Shown: in pieces, positions 20,059-29,643 of the stretch | Layout of the letters: every line of letters begins with the position of its first letter | Position numbering within the stretch: the stretch's first letter is position 1 | Source: Adiantum capillus-veneris | Taxonomy: Eukaryota > Streptophyta > Polypodiopsida > Polypodiales > Pteridaceae | Length of the DNA: 64,000 nt | NCBI GenBank assembly: GCA_014529385.2 | Contig: CM043958.1 | Coordinates: 119,097,018 to 119,161,017, forward strand | Direction of reading: 5' to 3' | The notes under the pieces: model-generated | What the model was told of the DNA's origin: nothing | Seen by the model: only the letters and a program-made list of their open reading frames with translations | Database searches by the model: none | Translations under genes and position numbers: made by a program

Positions 20059-21889
20059 AAATGATAATTTTTAGCCAGAAAGTTAATGTGGGCACATGAA
20101 GAGTTTCCCTAGTTCCTTTTAAGTTTTATTTTCAATTTTCAAGTCATTTGGATAGTTAGAACTCAGTTTCTCAGCTAATATGGAAAAAACGCTAACTTTG
20201 GACTACTGAGTGCAACAGGATCCATGGCAGCCGCATAATCACCTGCAAAGAATAAGAGGATGACAATAAAAGACTATTTAGAAGAAGTGGAGCCATTTGT
20301 GATCCCAAAAGGAACTATGAAGCCCACCAGCGCATGGATTCAGGATGATTTGCTAGAGTCCAATGATTTGAAGATCTACCAAGGCATGTTCAAAGATTCT
20401 GAAGGAAATGCAGTAGAGCTACCCATGATACCACGGGAGCTCAATGAATTTGTCAGAAGCAAGATGGAGATTACCTGGAGAAGCTGGACCTCCATAACTA
20501 CTTTGAAGCTTTGCCAGCGGGGATTGACATCAAAAGAGTGTGGGAATTTGTAACCACTATCAAAGAAGATGGAGTGGCCAGAGTCACTGGTTTGTAGGGC
20601 AAGCCAGATACCATGATTGTCATTACAGAGAGGGTGGTGGCAGCCGCACTAGACATCTCCAACAAGGGAGATAGTGTGACAAAGAGGAGAGATGAAGTCA
20701 AAGTCTACTCAAAAAAGAAGAACAACTACACATTTGAAGATATTGCAATCCAAAAGTGGCTATCATGAGCCAGCTCTGCAACCAATACTTCCACATGTGT
20801 ACAAAGCGGCCACAAAAATATAGAATTCCACCTGGAGCCATTGCCACCACCTTCACCTGGGCAATGTAGAAGAGCAAGCCGAAAGTGATCAATTATGCTG
20901 CTTACATCCATGACAACCTGGTGAAGATGGGCAACAAAAATCCCAACTACATTGTACCTGGTGAGATAATAACAAAAGTGGTCTATGGAGCATTGCACGC
21001 CAAAGGAAACTGGCCTGAACCTCCTTCACATAATGATTGGCTAAAGCTAAAAGAAGATAAAGAAGAAGAACCTCCCAGGGCACCCAGAGTAGCCACACGT
21101 TTGAAGCGCCAATTAGAAACCGTGCTAGAAGAGCCGCCAAAGTCGAAGAAAGGAAAGAAAGAAAGTTTACAAGTGCCAATCAAAGAGACCAAGTCACAGA
21201 AAGCGGCACGGCTCGAACGACTAATGGAAAGCTTCAGAGCCGAGAGAGCACTCAAAGGAGATTTGAGTGAGTTGTGGAAGCCATCCTTGGAAGCCATGTC
21301 GGGATCATCTCGAAGGGTGCACAGATATCGGTTTGAAGACTACATCAAAAATTTTGAGATTTTAGATGCTACAACGGAAAATATCCCGAATGTCCCTTTC
21401 ACAAAAGAAGAAGTGGATGAAGTACGATGGTAGCTGCTCGAAGAGCAGGAAGGCCAAGAAAGGGAGAGAAAGACCAAGGCGAACCAGGATTTCAAGAAGA
21501 AGCCACCGACTCCACCGTCAAGCCCGGAGTCCAGCCCACCACCATCACCACCTCCCCTTAGCCCTCCACAAACCCAACAAAAGGAGGATGAACAAGAAGA
21601 TTCCAAGCAAGAGAAGAGCCAAGAGGAAGAGCAGAAAGAAGAAGCTGAACCAAAAGAGGAGAAGCTAGATCCAGAAGAAAAGAATTTCAGAATATTTCTT
21701 GATCTACTAACTGCGGGTTACTCTAGAGAAGAGGTAGCTACGGTAGCCTTTGGGTTGGCAAGCACAAGGCCCAAGGAACAGATCTAGAGCCTTCGGTTGG
21801 TGAAATTGAAAGAGATGGCCACTGATACAGTGGACCTATAGCCACCAACCAATGATTGGGATGTGGTGATGCAAAATCTAACCGGGCTC

Positions 21890-22650
21890 AGGGCAAGATC
21901 AATGGCCATTGAGAGTGAGATTGATACTCTCAAGACAAATGAAGTTCTTATCAAATCTGAAATCAACTCACTACAAAGACAGATCCAAGAGCATATGGAC
22001 AAACAAAAAAAGCTGCAAGCTAGTTTGGACGCGGAATTAGAAAGATGCCAGGAGATGGAACGGCAAAATCAAGCAGCCAAAAACAAGCTTCAAAGAGCTG
22101 AAGAAGAATACAAGAAAATCAGCAAGTCATTGACAGATGCAGAGAGAGAAAGGGACAACCTAACTCTACAACTTGCTGAAGAGTCCAAAGAAGTGGAAAC
22201 ACTGAAAAATGCCAAAGAAAAGGTAGAGATAGAGAATGAAGCAAGCCAGGATGAAGTGATCGAGCTGAAAGATCAGATTAAAGTCAAAGATCCAAAGGCT
22301 GAGAGCATCTCCGGCCAGAGTCTGAGCTGCTAGCTCGACTGGCACCATTTCAGAGAATGAGCTATATGAAGAACAAATGAAGGAGCTCCAAAAGGAGTTA
22401 ACATTGGAGAAGAGGCAAAGGTTGATGCTGGCCGAGGGATCTATGGTAATGCAAAACCGCCTAGAAGAAGAAAATCAGGCCATGAAGAATGAGCTAGAAT
22501 CCATCAAGAGAAAGCTCAAGGAGGCGGAGAAAATAAATGCAGATCTAAACGACCTCCTAGTAAACATGGGAGAGCAAGTGGAAGAGAAAAAGAAGACACT
22601 TCAGAAGCAGATAGAAGAGCTGAGAGGCCAGCAGCAAACAAAAGAGCAGC
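21890..22650 (+). other. Long coiled-coil region of the extra ORF
   Basis: Segments such as SEINSLQRQIQEHMDKQKKL, LQRAEEEYKKISKSLTDAER, LQLAEESKEVETLKNAKEK and LEEENQAMKNELESIKRKLK have hydrophobic residues at heptad positions and almost no Pro or Gly. One break (stop at 22333, restart in another frame at 22377) interrupts it. It resembles myosin-tail-like coils generally, which suggests multimerisation rather than a specific homologue. Confidence 0.8.
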
Positions 22651-22958
22651 AGTTTAGCACCGGGCCAGCCGCAATGGAGGGGATCGACATAGAGAATGTG
22701 TCAGATCTAGTGGACACCACCATGCAAGAGGAAATCCTGGTGGGACCCTCACAAGATCCCCAGGATCCGACACAAGAAGAGGAAGAAAAGCTGCAAAAGG
22801 CCATAGATGCGGCAGTAAAAGACATAGCCAGAGAAGCATTGGAGTGGGAGCAGAGGGTGTTTAAGTTGATGACTATTCAGAAGATAGATGCCAGTAACCT
22901 TCGGCGTGAATGGCTACAGCCTTCTCTCCCATATCCTTAGCTAAAATATGAAGATGCC

Positions 22959-23645
22959 ATGATCAAAAAACGAATAAAAGAGGAGCCAACAATGCCATTG
23001 TACAAAGCAGATATCTCCAAACCTAAAGGGGTCAAGCTGGTAGTGGATTCTCAACCCAGGTGGAGAAAGGCATGGCTCACAAAATATCCTCAATATTTAA
23101 TCCATCTGGTAGAGGCACCTAAAGTGATCAGAGATAACCTCAGTTTCTGTCCTCTACCAAGGATGAGGACATGGAAGGCCCACGAGTTGTTGCAAAGAAG
23201 CCAACCCACTTGGCTCAATTACCCGAAGCTGCCAGGCTTGAAGGCAGGCGAGAGAATAAGTGTGCAATACATGGTGAAAACCCTAACGGGCACCATCAAA
23301 TTGTTCACTAGCTCGCATGACCTATCTTGCATCATGATGAGAAAAATATGTAAAACCCTTTTGGCAGTCTTCGAAACCTTCAAACCAGGCCAGGCGACAA
23401 ACAATATCTTTTTCTTTCAAGGTACATACAGATGTGCATACGATCTGTCTGGTCAGCCTTCTCACGAGGTGATACATGCACTATATCAGAGAATCATGTT
23501 TTTGCCTTCGTATCACCTCCAGGCCTTTGAAGAAGCCTTCTACACCGGATTCTTCACCATCAACACAGATATACTCGGCCCGACGCTACTGGCTCAGCAT
23601 GCGCGATACGAGTCCCTTCTAAAGATGCACGAAAGCCTACATTGA
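22959..23645 (+). pseudogene. C-terminal globular domain of the extra ORF
   Basis: The 229-codon open stretch has no stop. It holds aromatic-rich motifs (QPRWRKAWLTKYPQYLIHL, IFFFQGTYRCAYDLSG, FEEAFYTGFFTINTDILGP). It is better preserved than the rest of the ORF. I do not recognise a family, and no hydrophobic segment is long enough to span a membrane. It ends 37 bp before the 3' polypurine tract. Confidence 0.6.
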
Positions 23646-23682
23646 GGAAGCAACTCAACTGCCATGTCGAGGACGACATGAA

Positions 23683-23697
23683 CTAGGAGGGGGGGAG
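23683..23697 (+). promoter_or_regulatory. 3' polypurine tract
   Basis: CTAGGAGGGGGGGAG abuts the TGTTAGC start of the 3' LTR and is the expected plus-strand primer site. A palindromic arm (CATGTCGAGGACGACATG) lies just upstream at about 23662-23680. Confidence 0.9.
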
Positions 23698-24622
23698 TGT
23701 TAGCAGCTGGACACACCCAAGAGAGAACGACTGCTCGGCAGAATATTATTTTTGTAACTATTCTTTGAGAAAAACCGACATTTCACCTTTGTAAATATTG
23801 GGGCTTACAGAAGTTTCCAGATTGTATCCCATTTTTGACATTTACATTGAGTAGATTGTTAAATTGGAACATTAGGGTTTGAGATTGTAAGGTATTTATA
23901 CCACTTTTGACCTTAATGAAGAAAACCTTTGTCATTTTTTAAAAAAAAGTCATGTCTGTGAATGAGCGTACTGTGTACGAGAGAGAGAGCGAGAGTTTCA
24001 TCTTGACACTACGCGTGCACCGATGGTCAAAATAGAGTGCGGAGAAGTGCAACGTGTTGCCCCCGGCGAGAGCTACACGCCAATACCTACATTGTGGGTG
24101 TACAGTCTGGTTTTGCGAGCTCGAGCTATGAGCTTTATCTGGTGATTCGGTGAGCATACGTTATCCGTTTTTGCATTTCAACATATCCACGTGTTCGCAT
24201 TGAGTAGAGCTACACATTAGGCACTTTAGTTTTTGGAAACGATGACCTGCAAATTTGACCAGACATCCTACGTGATTTTGCACCAGGTGTTTAGGGTTGG
24301 GATTTTGGTTCATGGACCTTAGGGAGAGCGACCTATTGGTGTTAGTAGGGTCTCCTTCAAGTTCTGTGGCATTTCAAGAACGTTTGATGGGTATTTGGCT
24401 CTTGAAAGCATTGTAGGAAACCTCCTCTTATGCACTCCTGAAGGCTGTAGCTTAGACATTGGGTAGATACCTTTGTAGGAAGTTGTCAAGAGTTGGTCGA
24501 GTGTAGGTTGACACCCTATGCTTGCTTCCACGCGCCTGCGGGTCGAGCTTCGTCCTTAGCTGACAAATCTTGTTAGGTGAGTTCTCGCTATGCTGACGTC
24601 CGTCGTGGCATATCCACCAACA
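23698..24622 (+). repeat. 3' LTR of giant element
   Basis: It starts TGTTAGC and ends CCAACA; it is homologous to 4490-5420 over its whole length with small indels, including a shorter T/A tract at about 23935 and a shortened GA tract. It also keeps the half palindrome AGACATCCTACGTG at 24261-24274. Confidence 0.93.
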
Positions 24623-24938
24623 TACAGACTCAATGGGTCTATAATCAAGCTACCAAAGTTATCCATGGTGGTAGGATTTGACCCATGTGTGTATCTCCTA
24701 GCTTTTGAGGGTCAAAGGAAACCTATTCTTTTGTAATCACTTAACTCAAAATCTAGGAATATTTCAAAGTCTTATACTCAAAGACTACCAACCTTGGTAT
24801 AGCAAATAATGTGTATATGCATAAATTTTGGATCAATATTGATTTTTGCCTATACTATTGTCTGATCAAGTCTTGTCTTAAAGTAGACTATAGTTACTAT
24901 ATCAAATAAAGTTTCACTTAATCTATATTACATAGAGT
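24623..24938 (+). other. Right flank of giant element; end of split ORF
   Basis: ACAGACT at 24624-24630 is the right target-site copy. From it the frame of the 4202-4489 ORF continues through QWVYNQATKVIHGGRI to a TGA at about 24679. The rest is AT-rich DNA without a recognisable gene, up to the gag fragment of a chromovirus. Confidence 0.6.
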
Positions 24939-25181
24939 GTGGTGTACACATCTCTTCAAGAGAAAAAACTACTTCTCAAGCAAGCTAAACTTCCCTCTTT
25001 CAAGGGGGAAGGAACTCAAGTTGAGCGTGACAAAGAAGCGTGGCTTGAAGAGATGGAGGACTATTTTGTTGCTGCTGGTACTACTCCCGTTAACCAAGCA
25101 ATGTTGGCTGTGTTTTATCTCACAGGGGATGCCCAGCTTTGGTGGAAACAGCACTGCAAAGATAACCAAGGCAGAATTTGA
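24939..25181 (+). pseudogene. Chromovirus gag fragment
   Basis: About 80 codons give a Retrotrans_gag pattern: AKLPSFKGEG, KEAWLEEMEDYFVAAG, MLAVFYLTGDAQLWWKQH. This is the start of a capsid domain of a Ty3/gypsy chromovirus. Similarity stops at about 25181 (KDNQGRI), so most of gag is gone. A chromodomain on the same strand about 0.5 kb further suggests one internally deleted element. Confidence 0.82.
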
Positions 25182-25639
25182 ATCTTAGGAATGAGATAGT
25201 TATCCAAAAACCAACTCACATTCCTTGTGCACAAGATAGCCTTGCTTGAAAAATGACCTAGAGACTAAAAGAACTTTTGGTATGATACCTCTTAAAACCC
25301 TTTATATTTGGTCAACCAGGTTAGACCAGAGACGGGGTACCTCTGGTGCAATGGTGGAGGCTTGTGCCAAATGGAGATTGCTCAAAATGTCAAGACACCC
25401 CAAGCACGTTTAGATTGTCAAAGCTGAAATACATAGTACTTGTCAAATGCTGATTGCTCTGAATGATCAGTTAGACTGAGCACGTTCATGATGACAAGGT
25501 GGATATATGGATCTTTTATGGAATGGATTTAACCTGGTTTTTGAGATGATATAATTGATTTGTAAAGGTTTTTAAGATGGTCTCAATACTAAGAGCTTCT
25601 TGGGAAAAAATGAGTAGCAAGTAATAAGTAAGGAATTGT

Positions 25640-25775
25640 GGAAACTCCAACCAGATTGTATCCTTGAAACTAGAAAGAACTCTTAGAGTAATCAGTAACA
25701 CTTGGTAAAGTTGAAAGATTATCCCACTAAAGATGCCACTTGGGAAGATGAAACCTCATTAGAGTTATTTTACAT
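25640..25775 (+). pseudogene. Chromodomain fragment of deleted chromovirus
   Basis: The reading VKLKDYPTKDATWEDETSL is the conserved second half of a retroelement chromodomain (VKWxxYPxxxATWE). The preceding ILETRK...LRVISNT fits the first strand. Chromodomains at the integrase C-terminus direct insertion to chromatin marks. Between this and the gag piece all protease, RT, RNase H and integrase are absent. Confidence 0.75.
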
Positions 25776-26110
25776 TGTAAGTAAGCCAAGATAATTATCT
25801 TAAGGTCAAAACATTAATTTAGCTATTTTTCTAAGCCAAAAGAGACTAGTTTTAGCTAAAATTAAAAGGAAGAAATTAGTAAATCAAGAAAGGTAACTAT
25901 GTGCTATTTATCAAAGCTGGTTTACATTATAAGTAAGCCATGATAATTATCTTAATATCAAAAAGCTAATTTAGCTAATTATTTAAGTCAAAATAGATAC
26001 AATGTCACAAAGTTAATCTAGCTATTTATTTTAGCCTAAACAGACTAATTTTAATTGAAAATGAAAGGAGAAAATTAGATAATTAATTTTGATATTTACA
26101 AGGTAGTTAC
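25770..26110. repeat. AT-rich diverged tandem repeat
   Basis: Words such as TTACATTGTAAGTAAGCCA, GATAATTATCTTAA and CTAATTTAGCTA recur two to three times at about 150-170 bp spacing. Copies are very degenerate. This may be 3' untranslated or LTR-adjacent DNA of the deleted chromovirus. Confidence 0.5.
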
Positions 26111-26615
26111 CAGAGTTAGGAGATACCATTATCTACCTGTGATAAATTTACGGGAATTAGTTAGTTAGTTTAAGTAGTTATAATTGATCAAAAATCCTCT
26201 TTTTATCTGAAGATTAATTAGGATAAATAGAACCTACTGTCAAAAGTCTCTAGAAAAATTATTGTAAGTGTAAACCATTGGTTTAAAGCTGAAGAAATGC
26301 AATCTTTAGGAGAAAATGAATATAATAAATATTGTTCTTAAAACAAGCAGATTTCAAGCTTAATGAAGATGGGGAGATTAGGAAAAAGATATATAAATTT
26401 ATAAGAATATTATGAGAGCTAAGAAAACCCCTAAGAAGATATGATGAAGTTATCTTGTCTTTATAAGTAATTAAGAAATTACTAGGTCAAGAAATTACCC
26501 TTTAGGACTACAAATTCAACCTTGATTGGGTTATAAGGGGAATTAAATTGAATACGAAGGTTAATTCTAGGTTTTGGATGATTTACCTAATAATTAGACG
26601 TCCTTTTTTATAAGG

Positions 26616-26790
26616 ATAAGAAGTCATGGGCACCCAAAAAGACCCGAGTCAATCCTCCTTCTGATGATGAGGATAGTGTTCCTAAAAGAGCTAGAGCATC
26701 GCACCATGACGAAGTCGGGCCTAGTAGAAGGCCCACTAATGAGAGCATTCACGCTCCGGTGCTCCAACAAATGTCTGATGAATCCTAAGT
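26616..26790 (+). pseudogene. Short Pro/Arg/Asp-rich coding tail
   Basis: A stop-terminated frame reads KKSWAPKKTRVNPPSDDEDS, then SVPKRARASHHDEVGPSR and ends SDES. Composition is that of a disordered, nuclear-localisation-like tail. It may be the C-terminus of the chromovirus polyprotein, but no motif proves this. Confidence 0.35.
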
Positions 26791-29643
26791 GGTCCTTCAT
26801 TATAATGAAGTTTAGCTAATTCAAGTTTTTTGTTAATTATTAACATTGCATACGTAAAGAGGGAGTAAAGAATTAGAAAAAGTAAAACTAGTTGAAACGA
26901 AAGACATCTTCCAAGAAACCTACGAACACTTGTTTGTAAAATTAGGAAAGAATTTTTGGATTAAGGTTGGTTGATTTAGGAAAGATATCATTGATCATCC
27001 TTGAGACAACTTGTCTCAAGACACCTCCGACTCCTTGGTATAAATTGATGATAATGATGGCTTTTCAGCCACGGATAAGTCGATTATCCCCATGAATGAT
27101 GAGTTTCTACTCCGTGTGATGTCTTGATGTTTCTACATAAGTTAGGATACCATTTTTATCCTAGGGGAGCCGCCCAGTTGTATGGGTTCCTAGTTTGGTG
27201 TATGGGCACCCTGAACCTTGGGTGGGGTTTATCCACCCCGGATTGTGAACAAGGAATGGGTACCGTTTTTCACCCTTAGGTGGTCTTGAGACAAGAAGAG
27301 TACTGGTCATGGTTATTATGGACAATGTTTTGATTGACAGTACCCTGTCTTAAGTTTAAAGATGTTTGTTTGCTAAAAGAATGTTTTTCAATGCTATCTT
27401 TAATACTTGATCGAAGGAATCATTGTGATGGAAAGTTTAAAAACAAATCCATTATTTTGAACGTTAAAACAATGTGATAGTAATTAGAAAACAAAGAACT
27501 CATGTGTGGGTTGTAAGTGGGGATTGACTAAGGTTGTCAATCATGGATGGGTGGACCTGATTAATCAGGTAACTATCCATCCCCGCTACTAAAAATGTTT
27601 AGAAAACTTATTCACTTGGAAGAGGAGCGCAGCAACGGATGTGCCCTCACATATGTTAGGGGAAAAAAGTGTTGGTTGAGGATACCTTAGCCCAATTTGT
27701 GGAACTTATAGGGCCAAAAGACTTTTGGATTTTTAAGAGGTTGTCCCATTTTCGCTGTGAGACAGGACTAGGTCTTTGTCTAGGTCCATAGACCCAAGCC
27801 ATTGTCAATGATAAAGGTCTATTCCCTAGATTTTTCTTGTTTAGAGACTCTGATTTTTATAAGGCATAAAGACCTGTCAAGGATCCCATCCCAATCTTGG
27901 TATTGGTGGGTTGGGGATCTCACAATTCCAGGGAAGATATTGTGATGCCCTTGCCCCATCCTTCCTTTTCTTTCTAGTATGAGTGTTTTTGTTTAGGGAA
28001 GCATTGAACTCATCTAGTGAGCATGGTTGAATCAAACGGTAATTACAACACATGGGACAAGGCTACCGTAGTCATCTAGACTGATCTACCATTAATTATG
28101 ACTACTATAATATCAAACGTAAAGGTGTCAATTACCTATTGAATGATGGCATTATCGAAAGTAATCCTGGTGGCCTCCACCACCAGTTCCATGCCCTATA
28201 TCTTGAACAAGGCTCTTTCCCTTTGTTGTAATACATACTTCCCAATGTTTTGATGGGGTACAAAATATTGTTGCTTAATATTTTGAAGTATCTCTTTAAT
28301 CTCTACATAATGCTCATCAATAGTAGCATGCATAGGTTGTGGAAATAAATGGCCCTTCCTCACCACAACTAAGCTCTACTATAAAATTTGTGTTGAAAAG
28401 GAAAATTTACTCAACAATGAAGGCAATGCAAAGACCTATACTAAGTTGGTGTTTCAGGCTATGTAGCAAGAGCTATTTGGGGAAGGTCAGGGAGAAGGTG
28501 ATTCAAGTGTAGTAGAAGATGATGATGCAGCAAAGAGCTCTTGAGGGCAGAGTGCAAGATGCACGAGATATGGAGGAATAGGAGAAGGATCATGAACACG
28601 TCTCATAGTTATCCTAATCCTAGCCATGAATGCACCACTTGTTTGGTGCCTTGAGGTTCTACCCCTTGTAAGAGAAACATTGTAACAATGATTCCTGTGA
28701 GGCCTAGACCTTGCACGACATTGAGACTGAGCCATGTTGCAAAGTGCAACAGCAATGACTGTGAGGCTCTCACATTGTGCGGTGACAGTTGTGGGATAAG
28801 TTACCTCCCTGCATCAGGTGTCTGTATCTCCTGTCTAAACAAAAGGAAATAAAGACACACAATGGGCAAACTTAATATTTCTTCTGATTCATAAGTCAAA
28901 TTTGAAGCATTTGATGGTTTTATACTAAAAAATTTAAATTTTTATTGGTTTTCTTTAAGACAAGCTCCGAGCCAGCAGTGACTGCTTTTCCTCATGTTGT
29001 GCAAGGGGCTAGAGACAGCTCCTAGTCCCCCCTTTTTTGTCGACATTGCTCTCTCAATCTCTCCATTGTTTTCAAGTTTCACACAACATTGAATTATTGC
29101 AGTGTTTCACATAAAACACATAACATGAGAAAGCCCAAGTTTAACGAGCCCAAGTTCCTAAGTTTAGGTTATTTTGGCAACACAAATCTAGAGGCCTCAA
29201 ATATGCTTACTTTCCATATAGTGCCACACTTCATTAAAAATATAATGTCTAGCTTATAAATTCTTGGTGTCCAAGAGTTTTCTACAATCTATTCCCTTCC
29301 TTGCAAGATAGTACTAGACATTGACAACCATAGTGGACACATATCTGTATTGTGCTTCCATGCATTCTCTCCCTCCTTGGGAGATAAATGCTTGCCCCTG
29401 GTGGATAGACGTCTCAAAAGGTCATGTTCATGCCTATTGAGTTGAAACTACCTCTTTCATAGGTTTGATTGACATGACATGCCCTCGCTATTCTACAATC
29501 TGATTCTAGTTTGCTTCATTATCATTTTAACTCATTGCATATATGCATTGTGCCTCCATACATTCTCTTAGTGCTTGGGAGATAAATGCTTGCCCCTGGT
29601 GGATAGACATGATATTTAGATATTTTCTTGAGTTTTAATTCGC
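26791..29643. other. Intergenic, no gene recognised
   Basis: About 2.85 kb without a supported gene. It contains a perfect 16 bp palindrome ACCTGATTAATCAGGT (27555-27570) flanked by GGATGG...CCATCC arms, and a near-identical 62 bp direct repeat (29349-29410 and 29547-29608) with a shared CTTGGGAGATAAATGCTTGC core. A minus-strand open frame at 28487-28735 (Arg/His/Ser-rich) has no recognisable domain. Confidence 0.5.

Larger units (their letters stand above)
20260..23645 (+). pseudogene. Extra ~1,100-residue ORF in env position, coiled-coil protein
   Basis: One ancestral ORF can be traced in pieces from an ATG at 20260 to a TGA at 23643-23645, using three frames because of indels and about seven stops. 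In order: an N-terminal globular part to about 21430 (IKRVWEFVTTI, VVAAALDISNKGD, FEDIAIQKWL) loosely like the N-terminal domain of plant transposon env-position proteins; a Lys/Glu/Pro linker (PPTPPSSPESSPPPSPPP, 21500-21560); a long heptad-rich coiled coil (~21890-22650); an acidic stretch; and a C-terminal globular domain (22959-23645). I see no signal peptide or membrane helix, so a true envelope role is not supported. It lies between the two polypurine tracts. Confidence 0.72.
4490..24622 (+). mobile_element. Giant (~20.1 kb) Ty3/gypsy LTR retrotransposon
   Basis: Two LTRs of 931 and 925 bp in the same orientation bound a 18.3 kb interior. After the 5' LTR comes a tRNA-Asp-like PBS, and before the 3' LTR a G-rich polypurine tract. 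Interior order is leader, gag with two zinc knuckles, aspartic protease, RT, RNase H, two integrase HHCC modules, integrase core and C-terminus, a second retropepsin-like domain, spacer, and a long extra ORF in the env position. The PBS, RT style (DGFLGYNQLAIA, AYRVMPFG) and env-position ORF suggest the non-chromovirus Athila/Tat side of plant Ty3 elements, but I cannot assign a named family. Many stops and a nested inverted-repeat insertion show it is old and immobile. Confidence 0.93.

Noticed and set aside
20260-23645. Envelope glycoprotein gene
   Set aside because: Position fits, but no signal peptide, membrane span or cleavage motif is visible.
27555-27570. Perfect 16 bp palindrome as a regulatory operator
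   Set aside because: A single copy in AT-rich intergenic DNA; chance or a decayed inverted repeat is as likely.
28487-28735. Minus-strand 82-codon frame starting MAQSQCRARSRPHRN
   Set aside because: Low-complexity composition with no homologue I recognise and no supporting context.
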